From assembly GCF_003254585.1 (NCBI RefSeq), contig NZ_QJGZ01000042.1:607004-671003 (forward strand): 64,000 nucleotides of DNA, in the 5' to 3' direction. Of this stretch, positions 17,290 to 25,686 are shown in pieces; position 1 is the first letter of the stretch; each line of letters begins with the position of its first letter. The position numbers and the translations under genes were made by a program. The notes beneath the pieces were generated by a model. The model saw nothing but the letters and a program-made list of their open reading frames with translations. It searched no databases and was not told the DNA's origin. The stretch comes from Flavobacterium sharifuzzamanii. Its GTDB lineage: Bacteria; Bacteroidota; Bacteroidia; Flavobacteriales; Flavobacteriaceae.

Positions 17290-17826
17290 GTGATAAACGA
17301 GACTCAAATAGCAAATTGTAAAAAAATGCACCGCGATGCCCAGCGTCAGGTGTACGAATACATGGCGCCAAAGTTGTACCGCCTTTGCAAAAGATATTTA
17401 AAAAAGGAAGAGGAAATTGAAGAAGCTTTGGCCGATTCTTTCTTTACTATTTTCACCAAACTCGATCAGTTAAAAGAAACGTACGCTTTTGAAGCTTGGG
17501 CAAGACGCATAACTGTAAATCATTGTTTGGCGACGATTAGAAAAGAAACCAACTTTAATATGTATTTAGATGATGTGAAACTGATTTCGCAACCTTCTGT
17601 AGACGAACTAAATACGTTGGAAGAAGAAGATTTACTTAATTTATTAAACCACATTCCTGACGGCTGTAAAACTGTGTTTAGCCTTTTTGTCATTGAAGGT
17701 TTCTCACATAAAGAAATAGCCGAAATGCTGAAGATCTCTGAAGGCACCTCAAAATCACAATTGAATGCCGCTAAGACCAAACTGAAAGAACTGGTTAATA
17801 AATTGTATTATCAAAAAGCAAAATAG
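17290..17826 (+). CDS. ECF-type RNA polymerase sigma factor
   Basis: The 178-residue protein has sigma region 2 (about 12-80: RQVYEYMAPKLYRLCKRYLKKEEEIEEALADSFFTIFTKL and FEAWARRITVNHC). It also has region 4 (about 120-172: LNHIPDGCKTVFSLFVIEGFSHKEIAEMLKISEGTSKSQL) and no region 3, as in ECF factors. The start is GTG at 17290, the only good start before region 2. The next gene, a membrane protein with a cytoplasmic head, starts 2 bases after its stop and is the probable anti-sigma factor. Target promoters are unknown, but autoregulation of the three-gene set is likely. Confidence 0.92.
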   Translation: MINETQIANCKKMHRDAQRQVYEYMAPKLYRLCKRYLKKEEEIEEALADSFFTIFTKLDQLKETYAFEAWARRITVNHCLATIRKETNFNMYLDDVKLISQPSVDELNTLEEEDLLNLLNHIPDGCKTVFSLFVIEGFSHKEIAEMLKISEGTSKSQLNAAKTKLKELVNKLYYQKAK

Positions 17827-17828
17827 TA

Positions 17829-18794
17829 ATGGACAATCAAGATAAATTATTCGATAAAATAAAAGAAGCTTCGCAAAAAGCCGAGTTTCAAGACTTTCCA
17901 GGAATGGAAAAAGTCTGGGCGCGCGTAGAAGAAAAACTGGACAAAAAAGAAGATAAAAAAACCATTGCATTATGGAAAAAAATAGCAGTTGCAGCTTCTC
18001 TCCTATTATTACTTTCTTTAGGATTTCAGTTTTTGCATTCTAATAAGAAAACTGTAACAGAAACTCCAAAAGTAGTTCTTGAAGAAAAAGCAATAGAACA
18101 GCTTCAAACTCAAGAACCAATTCTAAAACAGAATGATGCAAGTTCTTCAGGAATAGTTTCAAATGAAGAAGCAGTTAAAATTTTAGACAATCAAACTAAA
18201 AACAAAGAACGAGTTGCTGTTCAAGAAGTAACAGCTCCTCAGGCAGGACAAGTTTTGTCTGCACCAAGTCCAAGTATTGCGGCAGAAGCTGTTGTTTCTG
18301 CAAATGCACCTCTTAGAAGTGAATCTTATGAGGAAGAAAATAACGTCGTTTCAAAAAAAGAAGTGACTCCAGAAATGGGTTATTCAAGTTATCCTCAAAG
18401 AGAGTCTGCAAAAGTGGCTTACTCTGCAGCGCCAACACAGAGAGCTAAAAAAAGTAGTCCTTTAGTAATTCTTAACGGAAATGCAATGGCTCACAGCAAC
18501 GATGCAAAAAAAGATAAAATGATGCAAGATGAGCTTCCAAACCTAAATCCTGAAAATGTAGATTCTCTTGTTGTACTTGATGAACCTTTGTACATTATTG
18601 ATGGAATTTACTATTCTGAAAATGATTTATTCGGAAAAAATCCAACAAGTCCTTATGCACCTTTAGACAAACAAGACATTAAAACCATAACCATTTTACA
18701 AGACCTTGAAGCGACCGAAAAATATGGTGAAAAAGGCAAAAAAGGAGTTGTTATAATCACTACAAAAAACGGAAAACCAGCTCCGAAAAAATAG
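17829..18794 (+). CDS. Anti-sigma-like membrane protein with a TonB-plug-like C-terminal segment
   Basis: The 321-residue protein has a cytoplasmic head (1-48: DKIKEASQKAEFQDFPGMEKVWARVEEKL), one membrane span (about 50-68, WKKIAVAASLLLLLSLGF) and a long, low-complexity periplasmic linker rich in Ala, Glu, Pro and Ser. It ends (about 236-321) in EPLYIIDGIYY, DIKTITILQDLEATEKYGEK and KGVVIITTKNG. These three words in this order match the plug domain of SusC/TonB-dependent receptors (yvIDG, ItvLKdasAtalYG, GVIiITTK). The head placement and tight coupling to the sigma gene make it the likely anti-sigma factor. The plug-like tail is unusual and may sense or bind an envelope partner. Confidence 0.8.
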   Translation: MDNQDKLFDKIKEASQKAEFQDFPGMEKVWARVEEKLDKKEDKKTIALWKKIAVAASLLLLLSLGFQFLHSNKKTVTETPKVVLEEKAIEQLQTQEPILKQNDASSSGIVSNEEAVKILDNQTKNKERVAVQEVTAPQAGQVLSAPSPSIAAEAVVSANAPLRSESYEEENNVVSKKEVTPEMGYSSYPQRESAKVAYSAAPTQRAKKSSPLVILNGNAMAHSNDAKKDKMMQDELPNLNPENVDSLVVLDEPLYIIDGIYYSENDLFGKNPTSPYAPLDKQDIKTITILQDLEATEKYGEKGKKGVVIITTKNGKPAPKK

Positions 18795-18808
18795 TCAGGT
18801 CACAACAA

Positions 18809-18841
18809 AACTTTGTCAAAGTTTCAAACTTTGACAAAGTT
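18809..18841. repeat. Perfect hairpin between the anti-sigma-like and VWA genes
   Basis: AACTTTGTCAAAGTTT (18809-18824) and AAACTTTGACAAAGTT (18826-18841) are exact inverse complements around one base. There is no T tract after it, so it may attenuate or process the operon mRNA rather than end it. Confidence 0.75.
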
Positions 18842-18874
18842 AAATCTCAACATTAATTCTTAAAACTCATTATC

Positions 18875-21037
18875 ATGAAAAGTCTAAAACTTATTTCATC
18901 AGCCATTGCTATGCTTATATGTTTCGTAAGTATGGCACAAGAAAGAACGATTTCTGGAATCGTTTCAGACGAAAACAAACAGCCACTTCCAGGCGTAACT
19001 GTTTTCAATCAGACCTCAAAAACTAGTGTTTATACAAATTTTGATGGCCAATACAGTATTCAAGCAAAAACAGGTGACATGTTGGTTATCAGCTTCATTG
19101 GATATAAAAGCCAAAGTCAAAAGGTTCAAAATTCAAATACAATTAATATAAAACTTTTTCCAGATAATCAGACTTTAAGTGAAGTTGTAGTTACTGCTTA
19201 TGGCGTAAGTAGTTCGGAATATGAAGACCGAAGCTATGCCCGTGCCGAAAGAAGAAGAGAGAAAAAAGATGCACAAGCGCTAAAAGGAAAAGTTGCGGGA
19301 ATTCAAGTTCAAAATTCTATGGGATATTCTGCTATGCCAAATCCAACTGTTTCTATTCGCGGAAATGAATCAGTTTCTCCAAAGAATGAACCTATGTATA
19401 TTATTGATGGAGTTCCAGCAAAAGCCAATCAAATAGCAAAAATAAATCCGAATGATATTGATAATGTTTCTGTTTTAAAAGATAAAGATGCGACTTCAAT
19501 TTATGGAAGCAAAGCTTTAAACAGTGTTGTGGTTATTTCAACCAAAAATGAAATCTATAAAAACCTTTCAGAAAAAGAATTGGATAAAAAACTAAACATT
19601 ATGCCAGTTCCAACAGAGCCAACTCAGGAAGATTACGACACTTTTGTAGAAAATGCCTTCGAAAGTCCTAAAACAGCACCACTTTCTACATTTTCTATAG
19701 ATGTTGACAATGCTTCGTATACCAATATTAGACGTTTTTTAAACAACGGACAAGAAGTTCCTAAAGATGCAGTGCGAGTAGAAGAAATGGTTAATTTCTT
19801 TAAATACAATTATCCACAACCAAAAAATGAACATCCGTTTTCTATCAATACAGAAGTAAGCGATTCACCTTGGAATAAAAATAATAAAATCTTGAAAATT
19901 GGTTTACAAGGAAAAAATATTCCAACCAATGACTTACCTGCTTCAAACCTTGTTTTCCTAATTGATGTTTCGGGTTCAATGAGCGACATGAACAAATTGC
20001 CTTTATTAAAACAATCTTTAAAAATATTGGTAAACGAGTTACGTGCAAAAGACAAAGTAGCAATTGTGGTTTACGCAGGTGCAGCAGGAATGGTTTTGCC
20101 TCCAACTTCTGGTGATGAGAAAAAAACGATTATCGACGCTTTGGATAAATTACAATCTGGCGGAAGCACGGCTGGCGGCGCAGGAATTGAACTAGCTTAT
20201 AAAACAGCTACTGAAAACTTCATTAAAGGCGGAAATAATCGTGTAATTCTAGCAACTGATGGCGATTTTAACGTTGGAAGTTCTTCTAATTCTGATATGG
20301 AAAAATTGATTGAAGAAAAAAGAAAAACCGGCGTTTTCTTGACTTGTTTGGGTTACGGAATGGGAAATTATAAAGACAGTAAAATGGAAATCTTGGCTGA
20401 TAAAGGAAACGGAAATTACGCTTATATCGACAACATTCAGGAAGCAAATCGTTTTTTAGGAAAAGAGTTTAAAGGTTCGATGTTTGCTATTGCTAAAGAT
20501 GTGAAGATTCAGATTGAATTCAATCCAAAACAAGTTCAGGCGTATCGTTTAATTGGTTATGAAAATAGAAAATTGCGTCCAGAAGATTTCAAAAATGACG
20601 CGATCGATGCGGGCGAATTGGGGAGCAATCATACTGTAACGGCTTTGTACGAAATTATTCCAGCGGGTGTAAAAAGTGATTATTTAGCTGAACAGCCAGA
20701 TCCTTTAAAATATACTAAAACCGAAACCAGTTCAAACAATTACAGCAACGAATTGGCAACGATAAAATTCCGTTACAAAAAACCTGATGGTGATAAAAGC
20801 ATCGAAATGGTTCAAGTAATCGAAAACAAATCGGTTGCTTTGGATAAAGCGAGTGATGATATGAAATTTAGTTCTGCCGTAGCTTGGTTTGGTTTGAAAT
20901 TAAGAGATTCAAAATTAATTGCTGATAAGTCTTCTGAAGAAATTGTAAAACTGGCAAAGCAAGGAAATTCAAACGACGGCGAAGGTTATAAAGCTGAATT
21001 TATTCGTCTAGTTGAAACTTCTAAACAGTATAATTAA
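18875..21037 (+). CDS. VWA-domain protein with CarboxypepD_reg-like and TonB-plug-like N-terminal parts
   Basis: The 720-residue protein starts with a signal peptide (1-21) and a CarboxypepD_reg-like domain (about 24-98: ISGIVSDENKQPLPGVTVFN). A plug-like part (about 135-225) has IRGNES, PMYIIDGVP, VSVLKDKDATSIYGSKA and SVVVISTKN. Then come a VWA N-terminal segment (about 250-345), a VWA domain with MIDAS residues D364, S366 and S368 in IDVSGSMSD, and a C-terminal region like that of YfbK. It thus resembles a receptor start joined to YfbK. It follows the sigma/anti-sigma genes by 80 bases. A role in protein-protein contact in the periplasm or outer membrane is likely but unproven. Confidence 0.85.
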   Translation: MKSLKLISSAIAMLICFVSMAQERTISGIVSDENKQPLPGVTVFNQTSKTSVYTNFDGQYSIQAKTGDMLVISFIGYKSQSQKVQNSNTINIKLFPDNQTLSEVVVTAYGVSSSEYEDRSYARAERRREKKDAQALKGKVAGIQVQNSMGYSAMPNPTVSIRGNESVSPKNEPMYIIDGVPAKANQIAKINPNDIDNVSVLKDKDATSIYGSKALNSVVVISTKNEIYKNLSEKELDKKLNIMPVPTEPTQEDYDTFVENAFESPKTAPLSTFSIDVDNASYTNIRRFLNNGQEVPKDAVRVEEMVNFFKYNYPQPKNEHPFSINTEVSDSPWNKNNKILKIGLQGKNIPTNDLPASNLVFLIDVSGSMSDMNKLPLLKQSLKILVNELRAKDKVAIVVYAGAAGMVLPPTSGDEKKTIIDALDKLQSGGSTAGGAGIELAYKTATENFIKGGNNRVILATDGDFNVGSSSNSDMEKLIEEKRKTGVFLTCLGYGMGNYKDSKMEILADKGNGNYAYIDNIQEANRFLGKEFKGSMFAIAKDVKIQIEFNPKQVQAYRLIGYENRKLRPEDFKNDAIDAGELGSNHTVTALYEIIPAGVKSDYLAEQPDPLKYTKTETSSNNYSNELATIKFRYKKPDGDKSIEMVQVIENKSVALDKASDDMKFSSAVAWFGLKLRDSKLIADKSSEEIVKLAKQGNSNDGEGYKAEFIRLVETSKQYN

Positions 21038-21090
21038 TAAATATTGTATTACATTTGCGGCTTTATTTTTCAAACTTATTTTACAAACGT

Positions 21091-21678
21091 ATGAATCCTA
21101 TTTTAAGCCAAAATCTATTTTTAGTAAAAGAACATGTCGGAATGTTCAAAGCCGCAAACAATTACGATATATATCATCCAGAAACCAATCAAATCATTAT
21201 GAATTGCCGAGAAAACAATCTTGGTTTCTTCACAAAAGTATTTCGTTTTACAGATTATAAAAGAGCAACTCCATTTAATGTTGAAATTACAACTGCTTCT
21301 GGAGAAAAATTAATTACCGTAAGAAGAGGTGTTGCCATCTTTAGATCTACTGTTGAAGTATTGGATGAAAAAGATCGTTTGGTTGGAACTTTCAAACAAA
21401 AATTCTTTTCGATTGGAGGAAAGTTTGATATTCTTGATAAAAACGAAAAACCTGTTGCAACGCTTCAAGGAAAATGGACAGGCTGGGATTTTAAATTCTC
21501 ACACGAAAACAAGCAATTGGCTCAAGTAAGTAAAAAATGGGCAGGATTAGGAAAAGAGTTTTTTACAAGTGCTGATAATTATGTTCTTCAAATTGAAGAT
21601 ACAGTTACAGCTGACAGTCCGTTGAGACAATTGATTTTAGGAGCTGTCATGTGTATTGACATGGTTCTAAAAGAATAA
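21091..21678 (+). CDS. Scramblase/LURP-one-like protein
   Basis: I take the ATG at 21091 (195 residues); a longer frame from 21055 would start within the likely promoter (TACATTTG at 21050-21057). The sequence repeats short beta-hairpins: YDIYHPETNQIIMNCRE, VEVLDEKDRLVGTFKQ, FDILDKNEKPVATLQGKW and LQIEDTVTADSPLRQLILGA. It ends in a hydrophobic C-terminal helix (LILGAVMCIDMVL). This is the 12-stranded barrel pattern of the LURP-one/phospholipid scramblase superfamily. It probably binds membrane lipid or a hydrophobic ligand; bacterial members have no settled function. Confidence 0.7.
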   Translation: MNPILSQNLFLVKEHVGMFKAANNYDIYHPETNQIIMNCRENNLGFFTKVFRFTDYKRATPFNVEITTASGEKLITVRRGVAIFRSTVEVLDEKDRLVGTFKQKFFSIGGKFDILDKNEKPVATLQGKWTGWDFKFSHENKQLAQVSKKWAGLGKEFFTSADNYVLQIEDTVTADSPLRQLILGAVMCIDMVLKE

Positions 21679-21714
21679 CCAAAAGTTGTTAAACTTAGAT
21701 TAAGAATACCTTTT

Positions 21715-21770
21715 AAAGCATCATTTTAGTTTTCAAAACCTTATTTTTGTAAGACTTAAAATGATGCTTT
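21715..21770 (+). promoter_or_regulatory. Inverted repeat flanking a -7 element before the SDR gene
   Basis: AAAGCATCATTTTA (21715-21728) and TAAAATGATGCTTT (21757-21770) are exact inverse complements with 28 bases between. TATTTTTG at 21742-21749 fits TAnnTTTG and lies between the arms. The SDR start is 23 bases after the right arm. The layout suits an operator pair. Confidence 0.5.
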
Positions 21771-21792
21771 CTGCATTTCTAAAAACACAATC

Positions 21793-22509
21793 ATGACCGA
21801 CTTAAAAAATAAAAACGCCTTTATTACGGGCGCAGGAAAAGGAATAGGAAAAGCCGTGGCAATTGCTTTGGCAAAAGAAGGTGTAAACCTGATTTTGGTT
21901 TCTAGAACCAAAAGTGATATTGACCAATTGGCAGAAGAAACTTCAAAATTGGGAGTAAAAACTTTGGCTTTGTCTGCCGATGTTTCTGACATCAATTCTA
22001 TAAATGCTGCCGTTGAAAAAGCTATTGCTGAATTTAAACATATTGATATTTTAATTAACAGCGCCGGAATTGCTTCTTTTGGAAAGTTCTTAGAATTGGA
22101 GCCAGAAGCTTGGGAAAGAATTATTCAGGTGAATTTAATGGGAACGTATTTCACAACGCGTGCGATTATTCCAAACATGATCGAAAGACAAATTGGAGAT
22201 ATTATCAATATTTCGTCAACTGCAGGATTAAACGGAAACGCATTGACAAGTGCTTACAGTGCTTCTAAATTTGCTGTTTTAGGTTTAACTGATTCTCTAA
22301 TGCAGGAAATGAGAAAACACAACATTCGTGTTACAGCTTTAACACCAAGTACAGTTGCAACTGACATGGCAAAAGACTTAAACCTGACTGACGGAAATCC
22401 TGAAAAAGTAATGCAGTCTGAAGATATGGCCGATTTAATTATTGCACAATTGAAACTAAACCGAAGAGTGTTTATTAAAAACAGCAGTATTTGGTCAACC
22501 AACCCTTAA
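21793..22509 (+). CDS. SDR oxidoreductase, 3-ketoacyl-(ACP) reductase-like
   Basis: The 238-residue protein shows the classical short-chain dehydrogenase plan: NAD(P)-binding TGAGKGIG (13-20), NSAGIA (about 90-95), ISSTAG with the catalytic Ser (about 141), YSASK with catalytic Tyr and Lys (about 155-159), and a PSTVATDM turn. FabG-like enzymes reduce 3-oxoacyl groups, but many paralogs use other ketones, so the exact substrate is open. The gene has its own candidate promoter with a large inverted repeat around it. Confidence 0.87.
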   Translation: MTDLKNKNAFITGAGKGIGKAVAIALAKEGVNLILVSRTKSDIDQLAEETSKLGVKTLALSADVSDINSINAAVEKAIAEFKHIDILINSAGIASFGKFLELEPEAWERIIQVNLMGTYFTTRAIIPNMIERQIGDIINISSTAGLNGNALTSAYSASKFAVLGLTDSLMQEMRKHNIRVTALTPSTVATDMAKDLNLTDGNPEKVMQSEDMADLIIAQLKLNRRVFIKNSSIWSTNP

Positions 22510-22528
22510 AAATTAAATTCCAATATTT

Positions 22529-22571
22529 AAATTCCAAATTCCAATCTCAAAGCAATTGGAATTTGGAATTT
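22529..22571. repeat. Inverted repeat of the 'AAATTCCAAATTCCAAT' family
   Basis: AAATTCCAAATTCCAAT (22529-22545) and its exact inverse complement (22555-22571) enclose a 9-base loop. The hairpin lies between two same-strand genes. Related words occur at 30884-30924, 33143-33205 and 56060-56090. Confidence 0.75.
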
Positions 22572-22598
22572 TAAAAAATTGAAAATTTAAAAAAATAT

Positions 22599-23108
22599 AT
22601 GATGGAACAATATTTAAGACAATTGGTCGAAATAGAATTTCAGGATAAAAAGGAAATCTTCAGCGGATTTTTAATTGATTATTCTGACGAATGGATTTTA
22701 CTTCGAAATAATCCTGTAGACTTTGTTTTGGATGGTTTTGTTATTCTTAGAAATAAAAATATTGAAGCTGTAAACCGCGATCACGATCTGGCTTTTACAG
22801 AAAAAGTAATTCGTTTGAAAGGGTTAAAGATCAATTCTGATGACATTATCCCAATCAAAGATTTAGCTTCAATTATTAATTATGTTTCAGAGAAATATGG
22901 CATTTTTCAAATTGCCAAAAAATCATCTAAATCAGCCTATTTAGGAAAATTAATAAAATTGAATAACGAAGAATTGACTATTAACTTCTTAGATACAAGA
23001 GGTCAGTTTGGCGGAGAATTAGATTTTAATCCCGAAAAAATTCGAGTTATAGAATTTGATACTGATTATATTAATTCTTTGAAATTGGTTGTTCAGGAAA
23101 ATGAGTAA
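22599..23108 (+). CDS. Conserved hypothetical protein with two beta-rich, Sm-like repeats
   Basis: The 169-residue protein has no signal peptide. Two similar pieces can be seen: LVEIEFQDKKEIFSGFLIDYSDEWILLRNN (8-37) and YLGKLIKLNNEELTINFLDTRGQFGGELDF (about 113-142). Each has the order strand-turn-G-strand-acidic-strand found in Sm/LSm-like or small SH3-like barrels. I do not recognise a named family. It could bind RNA or protein. A strong terminator follows at 23124, so it ends its transcript, which may begin at the SDR gene. Confidence 0.65.
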   Translation: MMEQYLRQLVEIEFQDKKEIFSGFLIDYSDEWILLRNNPVDFVLDGFVILRNKNIEAVNRDHDLAFTEKVIRLKGLKINSDDIIPIKDLASIINYVSEKYGIFQIAKKSSKSAYLGKLIKLNNEELTINFLDTRGQFGGELDFNPEKIRVIEFDTDYINSLKLVVQENE

Positions 23109-23123
23109 TTTATAAAAAACAGA

Positions 23124-23149
23124 AAAGCCTCTAATAAGAGGCTTTTTTT
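23124..23149 (+). terminator. Factor-independent terminator
   Basis: AAAGCCTCT (23124-23132), loop AATA, AGAGGCTTT (23137-23145), then further T to 23149. It ends the transcript of the gene at 22599. Confidence 0.88.
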
Positions 23150-23251
23150 GTCATTCCGAGGAACGAGGAATCAGACTAGTAATTCCGTATGCTATAATTG
23201 TCAATCTTTGTCGAGTTTCGAGTGTGATTCCTCGTTCCTCAGAATGACAAA
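23147..23251. repeat. Long inverted repeat, 'CATTCCGAGGAACGAGGAATC' type
   Basis: The 31-base arms 23147-23177 and 23221-23251 are inverse complements with 2 mismatches; the core is GAGGAACGAGGAATCA. The arms enclose 43 bases. It fills the gap between two convergent genes and touches the terminator at 23124. Confidence 0.85.
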
Positions 23252-23272
23252 TACTTTGTATTTATTTCTTTT

Positions 23273-24607
23273 TTAAGCTTCCGCCAATTTATTCAAAAAC
23301 TCAATGCGAACACTTCCGTCTTCATCAATCTTAGTTAAATTGATTTCTTGAAGTGTGTTAACCAATTCAGGATTCCAAGGTGTTTTTACTTTTACATAAT
23401 TTTCTGTAAATCCGTGAATGTATCCTTCTTTATTTTCACTTTCAAAAAGAACTGTTCTATTTGTTCCCAATTGACTTTCATAAAAAGCTCGACGCTTTTT
23501 AACAGACAATCCACGAAGCATTTTACTGCGTTTAGCACGAACATTCGAAGGAACTACGCCTTCCATATCAACCGCTTCTGTATTATCTCTTTCTGAATAG
23601 GTAAAAACGTGTAAATATGAAATATCTAAATCATTTAAGAAATGATATGTTTCTAAGAAATGCTCATCTGTTTCGCCAGGAAAACCAACAATAACATCAA
23701 CACCAATACACGCATGAGGCATTACTTCACGAATTTTACTTACGCGTTCTGTATAAACTTCACGTAAATAACGGCGTTTCATTAATTTTAAAATATCATT
23801 GCTTCCTGATTGCAGCGGAATATGAAAGTGCGGTACAAAAGTTCGGCTTTTCGATACAAATTCAATTGTTTCGTTTTTCAATAAATTCGGTTCGATAGAC
23901 GAAATTCTCAAACGTTCGATTCCTTCTACTTTATCCAAAGCTTGAACTAAATCTAGAAAAGTGTGCTCATGTTTTTTATTTCCGAACTCCCCTTTTCCGT
24001 AATCTCCAATATTTACACCTGTTAAAACAATTTCGCGAATATTTTGAGCTGAAATTTCCTTAGCATTTTTTAGCACATTTTCTAAAGCATCACTTCTAGA
24101 AATTCCACGAGCTAACGGAATGGTACAATACGTACATTTATAATCGCAGCCGTCCTGAACTTTTAAGAAAGCTCTAGTACGATCTCCAATTGAATAGCTC
24201 CCTACGTAGAAATCGGCTTCAGCAATTTCGCATGAGTGAACTTCACCCATATCGTTTTTACTCAAATCATGAATATAGTCGGTGATTTTGAATTTTTCTG
24301 TCGCACCAAGAACCAAATCAACTCCATCAACTGAAGCTAATTCTTCTGGTTTCAATTGCGCGTAACAACCTACAGCGGCAACAAAAGCTTTTTCGTTAAG
24401 CTTCATTGCTTTCTTGACTACTTGTTTAAATTGTTTATCAGCATTTTCTGTTACAGAGCAGGTATTAATCACATAGATATCTGCAACATCTTCAAAATCG
24501 ACGCGGTCAAAACCTTCGTCATTAAAACTTCTGGCGATCGTAGAGGTTTCTGAAAAATTCAGTTTACAACCCAGCGTATAAAAGGCAACTTTCTTTCTAT
24601 TTTCCAT
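23273..24607 (-). CDS. mtaB: tRNA t6A37 methylthiotransferase MtaB
   Basis: MtaB is a radical-SAM enzyme that adds a methylthio group to t6A at position 37 of tRNAs, giving ms2t6A. The 444-residue protein has the N-terminal methylthiotransferase domain with C14, C50 and C81 for one 4Fe-4S cluster. The radical-SAM domain follows with C154, C158 and C161 in GCDYKCTYCTIP, then a C-terminal TRAM-like part (about 375-440). The start FYTLGCKLNFSET is the MtaB signature that separates it from MiaB and RimO. It is transcribed alone; nothing nearby is functionally linked. Confidence 0.93.
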   Translation of the reverse strand: MENRKKVAFYTLGCKLNFSETSTIARSFNDEGFDRVDFEDVADIYVINTCSVTENADKQFKQVVKKAMKLNEKAFVAAVGCYAQLKPEELASVDGVDLVLGATEKFKITDYIHDLSKNDMGEVHSCEIAEADFYVGSYSIGDRTRAFLKVQDGCDYKCTYCTIPLARGISRSDALENVLKNAKEISAQNIREIVLTGVNIGDYGKGEFGNKKHEHTFLDLVQALDKVEGIERLRISSIEPNLLKNETIEFVSKSRTFVPHFHIPLQSGSNDILKLMKRRYLREVYTERVSKIREVMPHACIGVDVIVGFPGETDEHFLETYHFLNDLDISYLHVFTYSERDNTEAVDMEGVVPSNVRAKRSKMLRGLSVKKRRAFYESQLGTNRTVLFESENKEGYIHGFTENYVKVKTPWNPELVNTLQEINLTKIDEDGSVRIEFLNKLAEA

Positions 24608-25094
24608 AATTTGTCTTAAATTAATGAAATCGTTGTCAAAAAATTTAAGGCTGCAAATTTACAAACAATATTCATCAAAAGAAAGCGATTAATGCACTTC
24701 CATTCAATAATTTGCGCAATCGTTAATTTAGAAACATTCAAAAGCTAATCTTTTTTACCTTTATTTTACAAAAGAAAAGCTTTTGTTTTTTAAGATTTTA
24801 GCATTCAGATAAGAATAAATTGACAAAATTATCGACTAAATGCAAGTTTTATCGATTAAATACATTTTTTTCGGTTTTAAATTCAAAATTTCTTACATTT
24901 ACCATTGTTATGAATCAAGTCGCCAATAAATTCATATTAAAGAATTTTAGTAAGCTTTAATTAATTTAATAATAATTCGGCCATAACAATTTTGAATTTT
25001 ACTCGTTATGTTGTTGTTTTGTGTTACAAAATGAAATGGGAAAGCCGAAAACCAAAGAGAGTAGGCAAAATTATAATAACAAATACCACGCTTT
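24608..25094. other. 487-base AT-rich intergenic region with a direct repeat
   Basis: This divergent gap separates mtaB from the gene at 25095 and holds no supported gene. The 17-mers TTATCGACTAAATGCAA (24829-24845) and TTATCGATTAAATACAT (24849-24865) repeat with a 20-base step, two helix turns. A TACATTTA at 24894-24901 resembles a -7 element for the plus strand. A small hairpin, ACAAAAG/CTTTTGT (24768-24786), is followed by T. No known RNA class is recognised. Confidence 0.5.
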
Positions 25095-25619
25095 ATGAAA
25101 GCATTTTTACCCACGATCTGCTTGATGTTCTTAACCCTATTTAGTTCGCAAGCGCAAACTAATGCACCAGCCGCAAATGCAAATCCATTTCCTACTATTA
25201 GCACATTAACGACTTGGGCAAGCTTTAACTCACAACAGCAATTTGATGTTGCTATTCGTGCAGTTGGGTTTAAGTTTGAAGTTAAAGAACCTAGTGAAGG
25301 ATCTACAGCTTATACCTACATTCGTAAAGTAACAGTTAACGATGTAAACTATACGGATAGAATTGTATACAGAATTACAAATAACAATTCTGCAAGTATT
25401 ATTTCTTTAGTAACTGCTTCTACTGATTTGGTTAGTTTATACACACCACAATTGGCAAGTTTTAAAAACAACAACTGTAAAACTGAAATGTCTAAAGACA
25501 AAAACACAACTTGCAGCTGTTACGAAAGTGCAAATTTTGCAATCGATCTTTGCGACGAACGTGTAAAATTAACTATGGGTGACGGAAATAAATATTTTGT
25601 TTCTGTAGCTAAAAAATAA
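25095..25619 (+). CDS. Exported protein of unknown function
   Basis: The 174-residue protein has a signal peptide (KAFLPTICLMFLTLFSSQAQ). The mature protein is strand-rich, with FNSQQQFDVAIRAVGFKFE and TAYTYIRKVTVNDVNYTDRIVYRI, and a cysteine-rich tail (NNCKTEM, TTCSCYES, IDLCDE). Four cysteines could form two disulfides in the periplasm. I recognise no family. The gene is alone, with a long leader upstream and a hairpin after its end. Confidence 0.7.
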   Translation: MKAFLPTICLMFLTLFSSQAQTNAPAANANPFPTISTLTTWASFNSQQQFDVAIRAVGFKFEVKEPSEGSTAYTYIRKVTVNDVNYTDRIVYRITNNNSASIISLVTASTDLVSLYTPQLASFKNNNCKTEMSKDKNTTCSCYESANFAIDLCDERVKLTMGDGNKYFVSVAKK

Positions 25620-25636
25620 TTATAACTCTGATTTGT

Positions 25637-25678
25637 TTCCAAATCTTTACTGACTTTTAAGTATGTAAAGATTTGGAA
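25637..25678. terminator. Hairpin between convergent genes
   Basis: TTCCAAATCTTTAC (25637-25650) pairs exactly with GTAAAGATTTGGAA (25665-25678) over a 14-base loop. No T tract follows on either side, so its role as a terminator is only likely. Confidence 0.55.
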
Positions 25679-25686
25679 CACATTTC

